Of a DNA stretch of 10,723 bases, positions 1-6,858 are shown one piece after another. The position numbers were made by a program, and so were the translations under genes. This stretch comes from Chloroflexota bacterium (GTDB lineage: Bacteria; Chloroflexota; Dehalococcoidia; Bin125), in the NCBI GenBank assembly GCA_027296805.1, contig JAPUIR010000145.1, positions 1-10,723 of the forward strand, in the 5' to 3' direction. Under the pieces are notes generated by a model that saw only the letters and a list, made by a program, of their open reading frames with translations, was not told where the DNA came from and searched no databases. The stretch's first letter is position 1, and the number at the start of each line of letters is the position of its first letter.

Positions 1-351
1 CGGGCGCGGGTGCTGGGGATCGACGCCGAACATGTGCAAGTGGTGCGTCGCGCGGCCCCCGCGCCGGCGCCGAAAATAGTGTCGACCGGGGATGCCGTAC
101 TCGCCCAGCGACTCCCAGCCCCGGGCCACCAGCGGAGCGACCGTCGTGAAGCCATCCTCGAAACGGGGCACGAACGCCATCATGTCGATGATCGGCTTGG
201 CCGCCAGCCCCGGCACCGCCGTACTACCGACGTGCTCGATTGCCACCAAGAGGGCGCCCACGGTCTCGCGGAGTTCGCAGGCGGCGGTCTCGAACCGCGC
301 GGGCCAGGCGGGGTCGTACGCCACAATGACCACCGGCTCCGACGTCGTCAT
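1..351 (-). CDS. GrpB/UPF0157-family protein, N-terminal part (cut by window edge)
   Basis: Reading leftward from ATG at 351-349, an open frame of 117 codons runs off the window without a stop. The protein begins MTTSEPVVIVAYDPAWPARF, the usual start of this family (a Y-[DN]-x-x-W segment at residues 12-16). It continues with the family core IEHVGSTAVPGLAAKPIIDM (residues 38-57), then a G-Y/W-x-x-x-G-E-x-G-I-P-G-R segment (78-90) and a H-L-H-M segment (104-107). Members have a nucleotidyltransferase-like fold and also occur fused to dephospho-CoA kinase. Their own reaction is not established, so none is claimed. The start is supported by GGAGG (357-361) five bases upstream. It is divergent from ispG. 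The usual length is about 170-190 residues, so roughly a third is missing. Confidence 0.88.
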   Translation of the reverse strand, partial: MTTSEPVVIVAYDPAWPARFETAACELRETVGALLVAIEHVGSTAVPGLAAKPIIDMMAFVPRFEDGFTTVAPLVARGWESLGEYGIPGRHYFRRRRGGRATHHLHMFGVDPQHPRP

Positions 352-356
352 GCATT

Positions 357-361
357 CCTCC
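357..361 (-). promoter_or_regulatory. Ribosome binding site of the GrpB-family gene
   Basis: Read on the - strand this is GGAGG, with five bases (AATGC) before the ATG at 351-349. It is a near-ideal Shine-Dalgarno site and fixes the start of the partial gene. Confidence 0.75.
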
Positions 362-436
362 GTGGCTGCCCGCCGACCTTAACGGCCGTGATAGCCGGGA
401 TGTGCGCTCTCCGGCGAGTGGCGCCCTTGGTGGAAC

Positions 437-497
437 CACCTCATGGTCGAAGTGCCCCCTGGCCGACCGACCCATAGTCGAACGACCCATGGTCGAA
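437..497 (+). repeat. Short direct repeats ahead of ispG
   Basis: Two abutting 15-bp units, CGACCCATAGTCGAA (468-482) and CGACCCATGGTCGAA (483-497), differ at one base. A third, diverged copy at 437-451 shares the 10-bp core CATGGTCGAA. The array lies in the 169-bp divergent gap between the GrpB-family gene and ispG, ending 23 bp before the ispG ATG. No convincing -10/-35 pair was found in this gap. The repeats could be binding sites for a regulator or simply a slippage product. No function is shown. Confidence 0.7.
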
Positions 498-520
498 CCA
501 CGGAGCGGCATGCGAAACTG

Positions 521-1660
521 ATGGCCATGAAGATCAAGCGGAATCCCACGCGCTCAGTCCGCGTGGGCGCGATTCAGATTGGCGGCGACGCCCCTATCGT
601 CGTGCAGTCGATGGCGGCCACGAAGACACAGGACATCGCCGCGACGTCGCGCCAGGTACGCCTGTTGGAGCAGGCGGGCGCCGACATCGTGCGCATCGCG
701 GTCGATTCCAAGAAAGACGTCGAAGCGCTGGCCGAGATCCGCCGTGGCACGGATCTGCCGCTCTCGGTGGACCTGCAGGAGAACTACCGCCTCGCTTCCC
801 TAGTCGCTCCCCACGTCGATAAGTTGCGCTACAACCCCGGCCACCTCCATCACCACGAGAAAGACAAGCCGATCCCCGAGAAGGTGGCCTTCATCGCCCG
901 CACAGCGCAGGAGCACGACTGTGCGATCCGGGTGGGGGTCAACTGTGGCTCTGTCGACCCGCGCATGCTGGAACGCTACGAAGACCAGCAGCAGGCCATC
1001 GTCGCGAGCGCCGTCGAGCACTGCGAGATCCTGGACGGCCTCGGCTTCGAACGCTACGTCGTCTCGCTCAAAGACTCCGACTGGCAGAAGGTGGTCGCCG
1101 TCAACCGGCTCTTCGCCGAACAACGGCCTGACGTGCCCCTGCACTTGGGCGTGACCGAGGCGGGCATGCCGCCCGACGGCGTGATCAAGACACGGCTCGC
1201 GTTCGAACAGCTCATCTCCCAGGGCGTCGGCGATACCGTGCGCGTCTCGCTTACCGTCCCCTTCGACGACAAGGGCGAAGAGATCACCGCCGCCCGTGAC
1301 ATCCTGCGCGATATTGAGGCGGGGCGCTTCCGCTCGGTGCCGCCCTCGTTCGGCGAGGGGCTGAACATCATCTCTTGCCCCTCCTGCTCACGCGTCGAGA
1401 ACAACCGCTTCGTTGAGCTGGCGCAAGAGGTCAAGCTGGTGACGGAATACGCCCAGCAGTACGACATCACGATCGCGGTCATGGGCTGTCGCGTGAACGG
1501 GCCGGGCGAAACCGACGACGCCGACCTCGGCCTCTGGTGCGGACCGGCGGCGGTCAACCTCAAGCGCGGCGAAGAGACCATCGGCTACTTCGGCTACGAC
1601 GAGGTGCTGTCGCGGCTCAAGGACGAACTCGACGCCATCATCGCGACCCGCGCCGACTGA
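521..1660 (+). CDS. ispG: 4-hydroxy-3-methylbut-2-enyl diphosphate synthase (IspG/GcpE)
   Basis: IspG is the penultimate enzyme of the MEP isoprenoid pathway. It reductively opens the cyclic diphosphate MEcPP to HMBPP using a [4Fe-4S] cluster in the cytosol. The 379-residue protein has the N-terminal TIM-barrel start ([12 protein letters not shown], residues 20-31), an [10 protein letters not shown] segment (103-112) and RVGVNCGS (137-144). The C-terminal iron-sulphur domain has C286 and C289 in CPSC and C323 in [10 protein letters not shown], with the catalytic glutamate at E330. The frame is open back to 443, but homology begins at the [13 protein letters not shown] segment, so ATG 521 is chosen; ATG 527 is an alternative. 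There is no well-spaced Shine-Dalgarno; GGAG at 502-505 is 15 bases away. A three-codon frame (ATG CGA AAC TGA, 510-521) sits at good distance from that GGAG, and its stop overlaps the ispG ATG, so coupled initiation is possible. It converges on rseP with a 33-bp gap. Confidence 0.95.
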   Translation: MAMKIKRNPTRSVRVGAIQIGGDAPIVVQSMAATKTQDIAATSRQVRLLEQAGADIVRIAVDSKKDVEALAEIRRGTDLPLSVDLQENYRLASLVAPHVDKLRYNPGHLHHHEKDKPIPEKVAFIARTAQEHDCAIRVGVNCGSVDPRMLERYEDQQQAIVASAVEHCEILDGLGFERYVVSLKDSDWQKVVAVNRLFAEQRPDVPLHLGVTEAGMPPDGVIKTRLAFEQLISQGVGDTVRVSLTVPFDDKGEEITAARDILRDIEAGRFRSVPPSFGEGLNIISCPSCSRVENNRFVELAQEVKLVTEYAQQYDITIAVMGCRVNGPGETDDADLGLWCGPAAVNLKRGEETIGYFGYDEVLSRLKDELDAIIATRAD

Positions 1661-1693
1661 TCCGGCACCGGGATACGACATAACGAGACGGCA

Positions 1694-3403
1694 CTAGCGC
1701 AAGGCGGACTCGCCCGCGATCGCGCGCACGATGTCGAAGTACGAGACGACCACCGCGAACATGATCAACAGCGCCAGACCGGTCAAGTGGACCAGCCCCT
1801 CCTTTTCGGGAGAGATGCGCTTGCCCCGCCGCACGATCTCGATCAGTACGAACACAATCCGCCCGCCGTCAAGCATCGGCAGGGGCAGGATGTTGATGAT
1901 CGCGAGATTGATGCTGAGCAGCGCCGCCAGTTCAATGAGGCGCATCCAGCCCGCCTGCTCCACCACTTCCCCTGTGGTTCGGGCGATCCCAATCGGGCCC
2001 GCGAACTGAATTCCAGGGCCCCCGGCTATCCAAGTGCGGATGCGATTGCGCAGCAGCAACACCGTATCGATCGTGCGGTCCCAGCCCGCGGCCATCGCGC
2101 CGAAGAAGCCTTCGCTCTCCCGGACCACGTTGAAACTGCCGTTCGCGATCGTGATCCCTGTCGCGCCCTGCCGAATCTGAACCTCGATGCCCGCACTGAG
2201 GCTGACGAAGTCCAGCCCGGAGGCGGCGATGATCTCGCTCTGACGACGGAAAAGCTCCCGGCGCAGGCCGCTCACCGTGTCGTTCTTTTGCGTCACGTAG
2301 GTCTCGCCGTCCGGGAACGTGAGCGTGAGGCCCTTGGGCAGCTCTAGCCCCCGCCCGAACACCTCCTCTTGCACCGTGGAGATAGAGACGCTCAACGAGT
2401 CGGCGACGTCGAACACCGTTTCGCCCGGGCGCACGACGTGTGTGAGTGGAGGCGGCGCGAGCCGGGCGCGTGCCGTCACGGTGAGGATCTCGCTCGACGT
2501 TTCGCCGGCGCCCCGCAGCGTGGTTCCCTCTTCGCCCAGGGGCCGCTCGACCACGATCTCGACGTCGTTGCCCAGGGCCAGACCCAGCTCGTTGCTCACG
2601 TCGCGCGTGTTGCGCACCGTGACCCCGCCGACCTCCAGGATGCGATCGTCGGGCAGCAGCCCCGCTTCCGCGGCGGGTGCGCCCGGAATGACGGAGACGA
2701 TTACGGCGGGGCCCGCCGCCGTGTCTTGCGGGATCAGCGCCGCCAAAGCGAATAACCCGATCGGAAGGACCGCGTTCACCGCCGCTCCCGCCGCCATCAC
2801 GGCGATCCGGACCGGCCGCGACTTCGAGCCCAGCGATCGCTCGTCCGAGCGGACCTGGACGCCCGCCAGTCGGTCAATCGCGGCGGCGTCGGATTCGTCG
2901 CCACGTTCTATCAGCGGCACCTCTGGTGCGTCGATCGGTCGACCCGCGAGCACGAGGTCGTAGTCGACGAGCTCTGTTCCCTTGTCGTCTTCACTCGGCT
3001 CCGAGCGCTGGATGACCAGCGCGATCGGACCCTCGGGCTCCGCCCGCCGTAAGTGCGCGGCGAGCTGTTCCTCGTCGTGCACCGCAGCCTCGTTGACGGA
3101 CAGAATGACGTCGCCTTCGCGCACCCCCGCTTCGTGCGCCGGGCTGTGCGCGTTGACGTTCTGCACCGAGAGCTGCGCGCTCTCCTCGCCCGTGAGCTTC
3201 ACGAAGCCGCCCAGGGGCAGCAGGTTGATGGAGTACAGCGTCTCGCCGATCCGGAAGCCCCAGATCCGCGGCGGCATCCCAAACCCAAACTCTTCCACCC
3301 GCACTCCCGCCAGCTTGGCGACGACGAGGTGGCCCAGTTCGTGGGCGATCACCAATCCCACCAGGATCAGAAAGAACGGGAGGACGCCGTTGAGTACGAC
3401 CAT
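1694..3403 (-). CDS. rseP: RseP/site-2-type membrane zinc metalloprotease with extra PDZ and LysM-like modules
   Basis: This is an intramembrane protease (peptidase M50B) that cleaves membrane-anchored regulators and signal-peptide remnants. Visible in the 569 residues: TM1 about 6-29 with zinc motif HELGH (21-25), the GGFVKL re-entrant loop (65-70), a PDZ-like insert (about 76-155, core SPAHEAGVREGDVI) and TM2 about 198-224. These are followed by a second PDZ (232-314, core APAAEAGLLPDDRI), a LysM-like module (320-366), a weaker second one (368-411), TM3 about 488-510 with LDGGR (511-515), and TM4 about 538-560. Typical family members are about 350-450 residues, so the excess lies in the inserts. 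The ATG overlaps the dxr stop by one base (TGATG), indicating translational coupling. It is the last gene of the leftward run. The substrate is unknown; no anti-sigma factor gene is in the window. Confidence 0.93.
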   Translation of the reverse strand: MVVLNGVLPFFLILVGLVIAHELGHLVVAKLAGVRVEEFGFGMPPRIWGFRIGETLYSINLLPLGGFVKLTGEESAQLSVQNVNAHSPAHEAGVREGDVILSVNEAAVHDEEQLAAHLRRAEPEGPIALVIQRSEPSEDDKGTELVDYDLVLAGRPIDAPEVPLIERGDESDAAAIDRLAGVQVRSDERSLGSKSRPVRIAVMAAGAAVNAVLPIGLFALAALIPQDTAAGPAVIVSVIPGAPAAEAGLLPDDRILEVGGVTVRNTRDVSNELGLALGNDVEIVVERPLGEEGTTLRGAGETSSEILTVTARARLAPPPLTHVVRPGETVFDVADSLSVSISTVQEEVFGRGLELPKGLTLTFPDGETYVTQKNDTVSGLRRELFRRQSEIIAASGLDFVSLSAGIEVQIRQGATGITIANGSFNVVRESEGFFGAMAAGWDRTIDTVLLLRNRIRTWIAGGPGIQFAGPIGIARTTGEVVEQAGWMRLIELAALLSINLAIINILPLPMLDGGRIVFVLIEIVRRGKRISPEKEGLVHLTGLALLIMFAVVVSYFDIVRAIAGESALR

Positions 3404-4575
3404 CAGGCGACCGTCATCGTCGCCAGCAGCCGTTGCGCTTCAGCCCGCCCCCAGCCGTCGGCGGCGTCAATCGCCTCCAGAGCGGGATCGGGCGTGGATT
3501 CGTGCGCGTCCATCACGCGCTCGATAATCGTGGGAATGTCCGTGAAGCGGATCTGTTCCTGCAAGAACGCCTCCACGGCGACCTCATCGGCCGCCGCCAT
3601 CACAGTGGGATACGTGCCCGCCGCCCGTCCGGCTTGCATCGCCAGGCCAAGGCATGGGTAACGTTCGAACTCCGGTGTCTGGAAGTGGAGCGTGCCCAGC
3701 TTTGCCAGGTCCAGTGGTTCCACCGTGGGCTCCAGCCGAGTGGGGTAACACAGCGCGCACTGGATCGGGAGCCGCATGTCCGGGTTGCCGAGCTGCGCCT
3801 TGACCGAGCCGTCCCCCATCTCGACCAGCGAATGCACGATCGATTCGGCGTGCTGCAGGACCTCCACACGCTCGTAAGGCACGTCGAAGAGCCAGCGCGC
3901 CTCAATGGTTTCCATCCCTTTGTTCATGAGTGACGCGCTATCGATCGTGATCTTCTTTCCCATGTTCCAGGTGGGGTGATCCAGGGCCTGCGCGGGCGAA
4001 ACACCTGCCAGAGCCTCTGCCGGGAGATCGCGAAGTGCGCCACCGGACGCTGTTAATATGATTCGACGGATCGCGTTGCCCTCTTCACCCCAAAGACACT
4101 GCCAGATCGCGCTGTGCTCCGAATCGATAGGGCGAAGTTGCGATCCCCCGCTGTCAGCGGCCGCCCGCAGCAGGTGGCCCGCCATCACCACCACCTCTTT
4201 ATTCGCCAGCGCGACATCGGTGCCCGCCTGCAGCGCCGCCAATGTCGGTTCGAGTCCGGCCCGCCCCGCCGTGCCGACCACCAGCACATCCAGATCGGGA
4301 TCGCCCGCCATCTCCTCCATCGGCACGACCGCGGCATCGATCTCCTGCGCGATCGACCGGAGCCGCTCGGCGACCTGCGGCTGCTCCCCGTCCGCCGCCC
4401 AGATGGCCCGCGGTCGGAATTCGCGCGCTTGCGAGGCCAGCAGGTCCAGATTGCGCCCAGCCGCGAGTCCCAGCAGCGACAGCCGTTCCGGCATCGAGCG
4501 CACGACGTCGAGCGTCTGCGTGCCGATGCTGCCGGTGCTTCCGAGCAGACTGAAGTGTGTTACAGAACGACCCAT
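3403..4575 (-). CDS. dxr: 1-deoxy-D-xylulose 5-phosphate reductoisomerase (DXR)
   Basis: DXR converts DXP to MEP with NADPH and a divalent metal, the committed step of the MEP pathway. The 390-residue product has the nucleotide-binding GSTGSIG (12-18), ALANKE (122-127), the metal and substrate segment PIDSEHSAIWQC (149-160, with D151 and E153) and LTASGGALRD (174-183). It also has HPTWNMGKKITIDSASLMNKGMETIEA (200-226, spelled as the family core, with third metal ligand E222) and NPDMRLPI (264-271). Length matches the family. An open frame continues upstream to 5007, but that part reads antisense-like low-complexity sequence inside cdsA; homology starts at ATG 4575. The start lies 16 bases inside the 3' end of cdsA, and no strong Shine-Dalgarno is visible, so expression probably relies on coupling to cdsA. 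Confidence 0.96.
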   Translation of the reverse strand: MGRSVTHFSLLGSTGSIGTQTLDVVRSMPERLSLLGLAAGRNLDLLASQAREFRPRAIWAADGEQPQVAERLRSIAQEIDAAVVPMEEMAGDPDLDVLVVGTAGRAGLEPTLAALQAGTDVALANKEVVVMAGHLLRAAADSGGSQLRPIDSEHSAIWQCLWGEEGNAIRRIILTASGGALRDLPAEALAGVSPAQALDHPTWNMGKKITIDSASLMNKGMETIEARWLFDVPYERVEVLQHAESIVHSLVEMGDGSVKAQLGNPDMRLPIQCALCYPTRLEPTVEPLDLAKLGTLHFQTPEFERYPCLGLAMQAGRAAGTYPTVMAAADEVAVEAFLQEQIRFTDIPTIIERVMDAHESTPDPALEAIDAADGWGRAEAQRLLATMTVA

Positions 4576-5477
4576 CTCACGAAAAAGTATACGACGGGTA
4601 CCCCCACCAGCATGCTGTCCAGCCGGTCGAGCACTCCGCCATGACCCGGTATCAATCGTGAAAAATCTTTGACGTCTACCGCCCGTTTCATCACCGACGC
4701 CGCCAAATCGCCGATCTGCGCCGCCGGCGGCAAGGCCAGCGCGAGCAGCACCATCTTCCAGTACTCCACCTCGATGTTGGGCAGGTAGCGCAGCAGGACG
4801 ACCGCCGTGAAGCCCACGACCCAGCCGCCCAACGCCCCCTCGACGGTCTTGTTGGGGCTGATGCGAGGCGCGAGGCGGTGCCGGCCCGCCATGCGTCCCA
4901 CCGCGAACGCCCCCGTATCGGTGGCCATCACCGCGAAGATCGCGAGCAACAGCCACTCGTCCCCGGCTGGAAACTCGCTCAGCAGCATGAAGAACGACCC
5001 CAGCCACCCGACGTAGATCAGACCGCCGATCGCCAGACCGCCCTGGCGATACATGGTGGCGAAGGGGGGTGGCTCGCCCCTGTCTGGACGGTGGGAGCGC
5101 ACGAGCTCCTCGATCACCGGGACGGCCAACAGCGCCAGTACGGCGGCGGTCAGGGGCCAGGTCGTGGGCACGTCGGCCACCAGGGCGACAGCGATCATCG
5201 AGACCACCCCACCCGCACCGATCCAGACCGTCGGCCGCGACAGAGCGAGCCCCATGCTGTGGCTGAACTCCAAGTAGGCGACCGCGAACGCAAGCGAGAG
5301 AGCCGCCGCGAGCAGCTCATCGCCAACCAGGATCACCGCCACGATGACCGGCACTCCCACGCCTGCTGTGATCACGCGCAGCCAGAGCTCGCCCGGCGCG
5401 GTCTCGCCCCACGACCGCAGCCGCTCTGCCCAGGCGGCTCGCCCCGAGTGCGCTTGCTCCCCGGAGTCCGCGGTCAC
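4560..5477 (-). CDS. cdsA: Phosphatidate cytidylyltransferase (CDP-diglyceride synthase)
   Basis: CdsA makes CDP-diacylglycerol from phosphatidate and CTP in the membrane, the branch point for phospholipids. The family signature is complete at residues 261-287 (S-x-M-K-R-x4-K-D-F...IPGHGG-x-x-DRLD). DTGAFAVGRMAGRHR (187-201) and SPNKTVEGALGG (207-218) precede it. Multiple hydrophobic segments (about 36-65, 83-101, 108-123, 146-168, 175-195, 216-231, 242-256, 288-304) fit the polytopic fold. The frame is open to 5621, but everything before 5477 lies inside uppS. The GTG at 5477-5475 overlaps the uppS stop as GTGA, the usual 4-nt coupling arrangement, and gives 305 residues with a hydrophilic N-terminal stretch of about 30. 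A later GTG in LWLRVITAG is possible but less favoured. Confidence 0.92.
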   Translation of the reverse strand: MTADSGEQAHSGRAAWAERLRSWGETAPGELWLRVITAGVGVPVIVAVILVGDELLAAALSLAFAVAYLEFSHSMGLALSRPTVWIGAGGVVSMIAVALVADVPTTWPLTAAVLALLAVPVIEELVRSHRPDRGEPPPFATMYRQGGLAIGGLIYVGWLGSFFMLLSEFPAGDEWLLLAIFAVMATDTGAFAVGRMAGRHRLAPRISPNKTVEGALGGWVVGFTAVVLLRYLPNIEVEYWKMVLLALALPPAAQIGDLAASVMKRAVDVKDFSRLIPGHGGVLDRLDSMLVGVPVVYFFVRWVVL

Positions 5478-6253
5478 CCGCTGCGGCCGTTCGTCCGCGA
5501 GCCCCCTCCAAAGCGACGCTCGCGCGTCGCGTAGGCCGCCAGCGCGCGGTCGATCTCGGCCTCGCCGAAGTCGGGCCAATAGGTATTCGTGAAGTGGTAC
5601 TCGGCGTAGGCGGCCTGCCAAAGCAGGAAGTTGGAGAGCCGCTGATCGCCGCCGGTGCGGATCACTAAGTCGGGATCAGTCAGGCCCGCGGTGTAGAGGT
5701 AGCCGCTGAGCAGATCCTCGTTCACCGCCTCCGGCTCCACGCCGTCCGCGATCATCGCCCGCACCGCGTCCACGATCTCCGCCCGGCTGCCGTAGTTGAA
5801 CGCGACGCAGACCGTCATCCGATCGTTGTCGGCCGTCAAGGCCATCGCGCGCTCCACCTGGCGGCGCACCGCCGCGTCCAGCGCGTCCAAGCGGCCGATG
5901 TAGCGCAGCCGCACGCCCGCTTCATGCAGCGGCTGGATCTCGCGATCAATCGTGCGGTTGAGAAGGCGCATCAGGCCGCGCACTTCAGGCCGGGGCCGCT
6001 TCCAGTTCTCGGTCGAGAAGGCGAACAGCGTTAGCACCTTGACCCCGCGCCGCCCGAAGTGCTCGATCACCGCGCGAATGTTCTCCGTCCCCGCGGCGTG
6101 GCCGTCCGTGCGTGAGAGGCCGCGCTGCTCAGCCCACCGCCCGTTCGCGTCCATGATCACGGCGACGTGCTGCGGCACGTCCGCCTGAGACGGAAGATCG
6201 GCGCTGAGGTCGCTGGCCTGGGGAGTCGATGTCGAGTCGCGCGAGACCACCAC
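5474..6253 (-). CDS. uppS: Isoprenyl transferase (undecaprenyl diphosphate synthase, UppS)
   Basis: A cis-prenyltransferase that extends farnesyl diphosphate with IPP to the C55 lipid carrier used in peptidoglycan and wall polymers. Its IPP comes from the pathway that includes the neighbouring dxr and ispG products. The 259-residue protein has HVAVIMDANGRWAEQRGL (29-46, catalytic D35), GHAAGTENIR (51-60), FAFSTENWKRP (78-88), AFNYGSRAEI (151-160) and the C-terminal DLVIRTGGDQRLSNFLLWQ (195-213) with YWPDF (225-229). The first motif has Ala36 where almost all relatives I know carry Gly. The GTG start at 6253 has an excellent site, GGAGGT, six bases upstream inside the last codons of frr; the frr stop is only 2 nt before it. 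The N-terminal 25 residues are a non-conserved extension. Confidence 0.95.
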   Translation of the reverse strand: MVVSRDSTSTPQASDLSADLPSQADVPQHVAVIMDANGRWAEQRGLSRTDGHAAGTENIRAVIEHFGRRGVKVLTLFAFSTENWKRPRPEVRGLMRLLNRTIDREIQPLHEAGVRLRYIGRLDALDAAVRRQVERAMALTADNDRMTVCVAFNYGSRAEIVDAVRAMIADGVEPEAVNEDLLSGYLYTAGLTDPDLVIRTGGDQRLSNFLLWQAAYAEYHFTNTYWPDFGEAEIDRALAAYATRERRFGGGSRTNGRSG

Positions 6254-6255
6254 GG

Positions 6256-6828
6256 CTAGACCTCCATCAGCTCGTGCTCTTTCTGACTGGCCACTTCATC
6301 GACCTGCTCCACGAAGGAGTGGGTCACCTTCTCCAGAACGTCGTGTGCACGGTGCTCGTCGTCCTCAGAGATATCCTTCGACTTCAGAAAGGTACGCAGC
6401 TCTTCCTGGCAATCGCGACGAATGTTGCGGATGGCGACACGCGCCTCCTCGTTCTTCTGACCAACCTGACGTACAAGCTGCAGCCGGCGTTCCTCGGTCA
6501 GCTCCGGAATCGCCAGGCGGACGACTACGCCGTCATTCTGCGGGTTGAGACCCAGATCCGACTGCTGAATCGCCTTCGAGATCGGGTCGAAGGCGTTCTT
6601 GTCCCAGGGCTGGATCACAATCAAACGCGCCTCGGGCGCGGTGATCGTCGCGAGCTGGATCAGATCCAGCTTCTCGCCGTAGTAATCGACCCGCAGGTGC
6701 TCAACGAGCGACGGCTGGGCCCGGCCCGTGCGGACGCTGGCCAGCTCCCGCTTCAGGCTCTCGATCGATTTCGCCATCCGGGCGCGGGTGTCGTCCAGGG
6801 CGAGATCGATCAGCTCCGACTCGGCCAT
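6256..6828 (-). CDS. frr: Ribosome recycling factor
   Basis: RRF acts with EF-G to split the post-termination ribosome. The 190-residue product spans the whole family. It has an N-terminal helix with LKRELASVRTGRA (25-37), then the inserted small domain with VDYYG (47-51), PWDK (74-77), AIQQSDLGLNPQNDG (86-100) and IPELTEERR (107-115). The return helices carry VAIRNIRRD (131-139) and K-D-I-S-E-D-D (151-157). Length is close to the usual 185. The start ATG 6828 is preceded by GGGAGG with a six-base spacer. It lies 30 nt downstream of pyrH, the standard order, and its 3' end contains the Shine-Dalgarno site of uppS. Confidence 0.97.
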   Translation of the reverse strand: MAESELIDLALDDTRARMAKSIESLKRELASVRTGRAQPSLVEHLRVDYYGEKLDLIQLATITAPEARLIVIQPWDKNAFDPISKAIQQSDLGLNPQNDGVVVRLAIPELTEERRLQLVRQVGQKNEEARVAIRNIRRDCQEELRTFLKSKDISEDDEHRAHDVLEKVTHSFVEQVDEVASQKEHELMEV

Positions 6829-6858
6829 CCGGCGCCTCCCGCGCTGTCCCGGGCGGGG

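Noticed and set aside
443..520. Possible N-terminal extension of IspG
   Set aside because: The frame is open, but the residues are not IspG-like, include the direct repeats, and the conserved protein begins at 521.
1661..1693. Bidirectional terminator between ispG and rseP
   Set aside because: Only a CCGG-CA-CCGG repeat and no T-run; no stable hairpin could be drawn.
1787..2963. Long + strand frames opposite rseP
   Set aside because: Antisense shadows caused by high GC third positions; no protein-family signal, while rseP on the - strand is unambiguous.
4586..4591. TATACT on the - strand just before dxr, a possible internal -10 box
   Set aside because: No -35-like hexamer at 16-18 bp, and the site lies inside cdsA, where dxr is already expected to be coupled.
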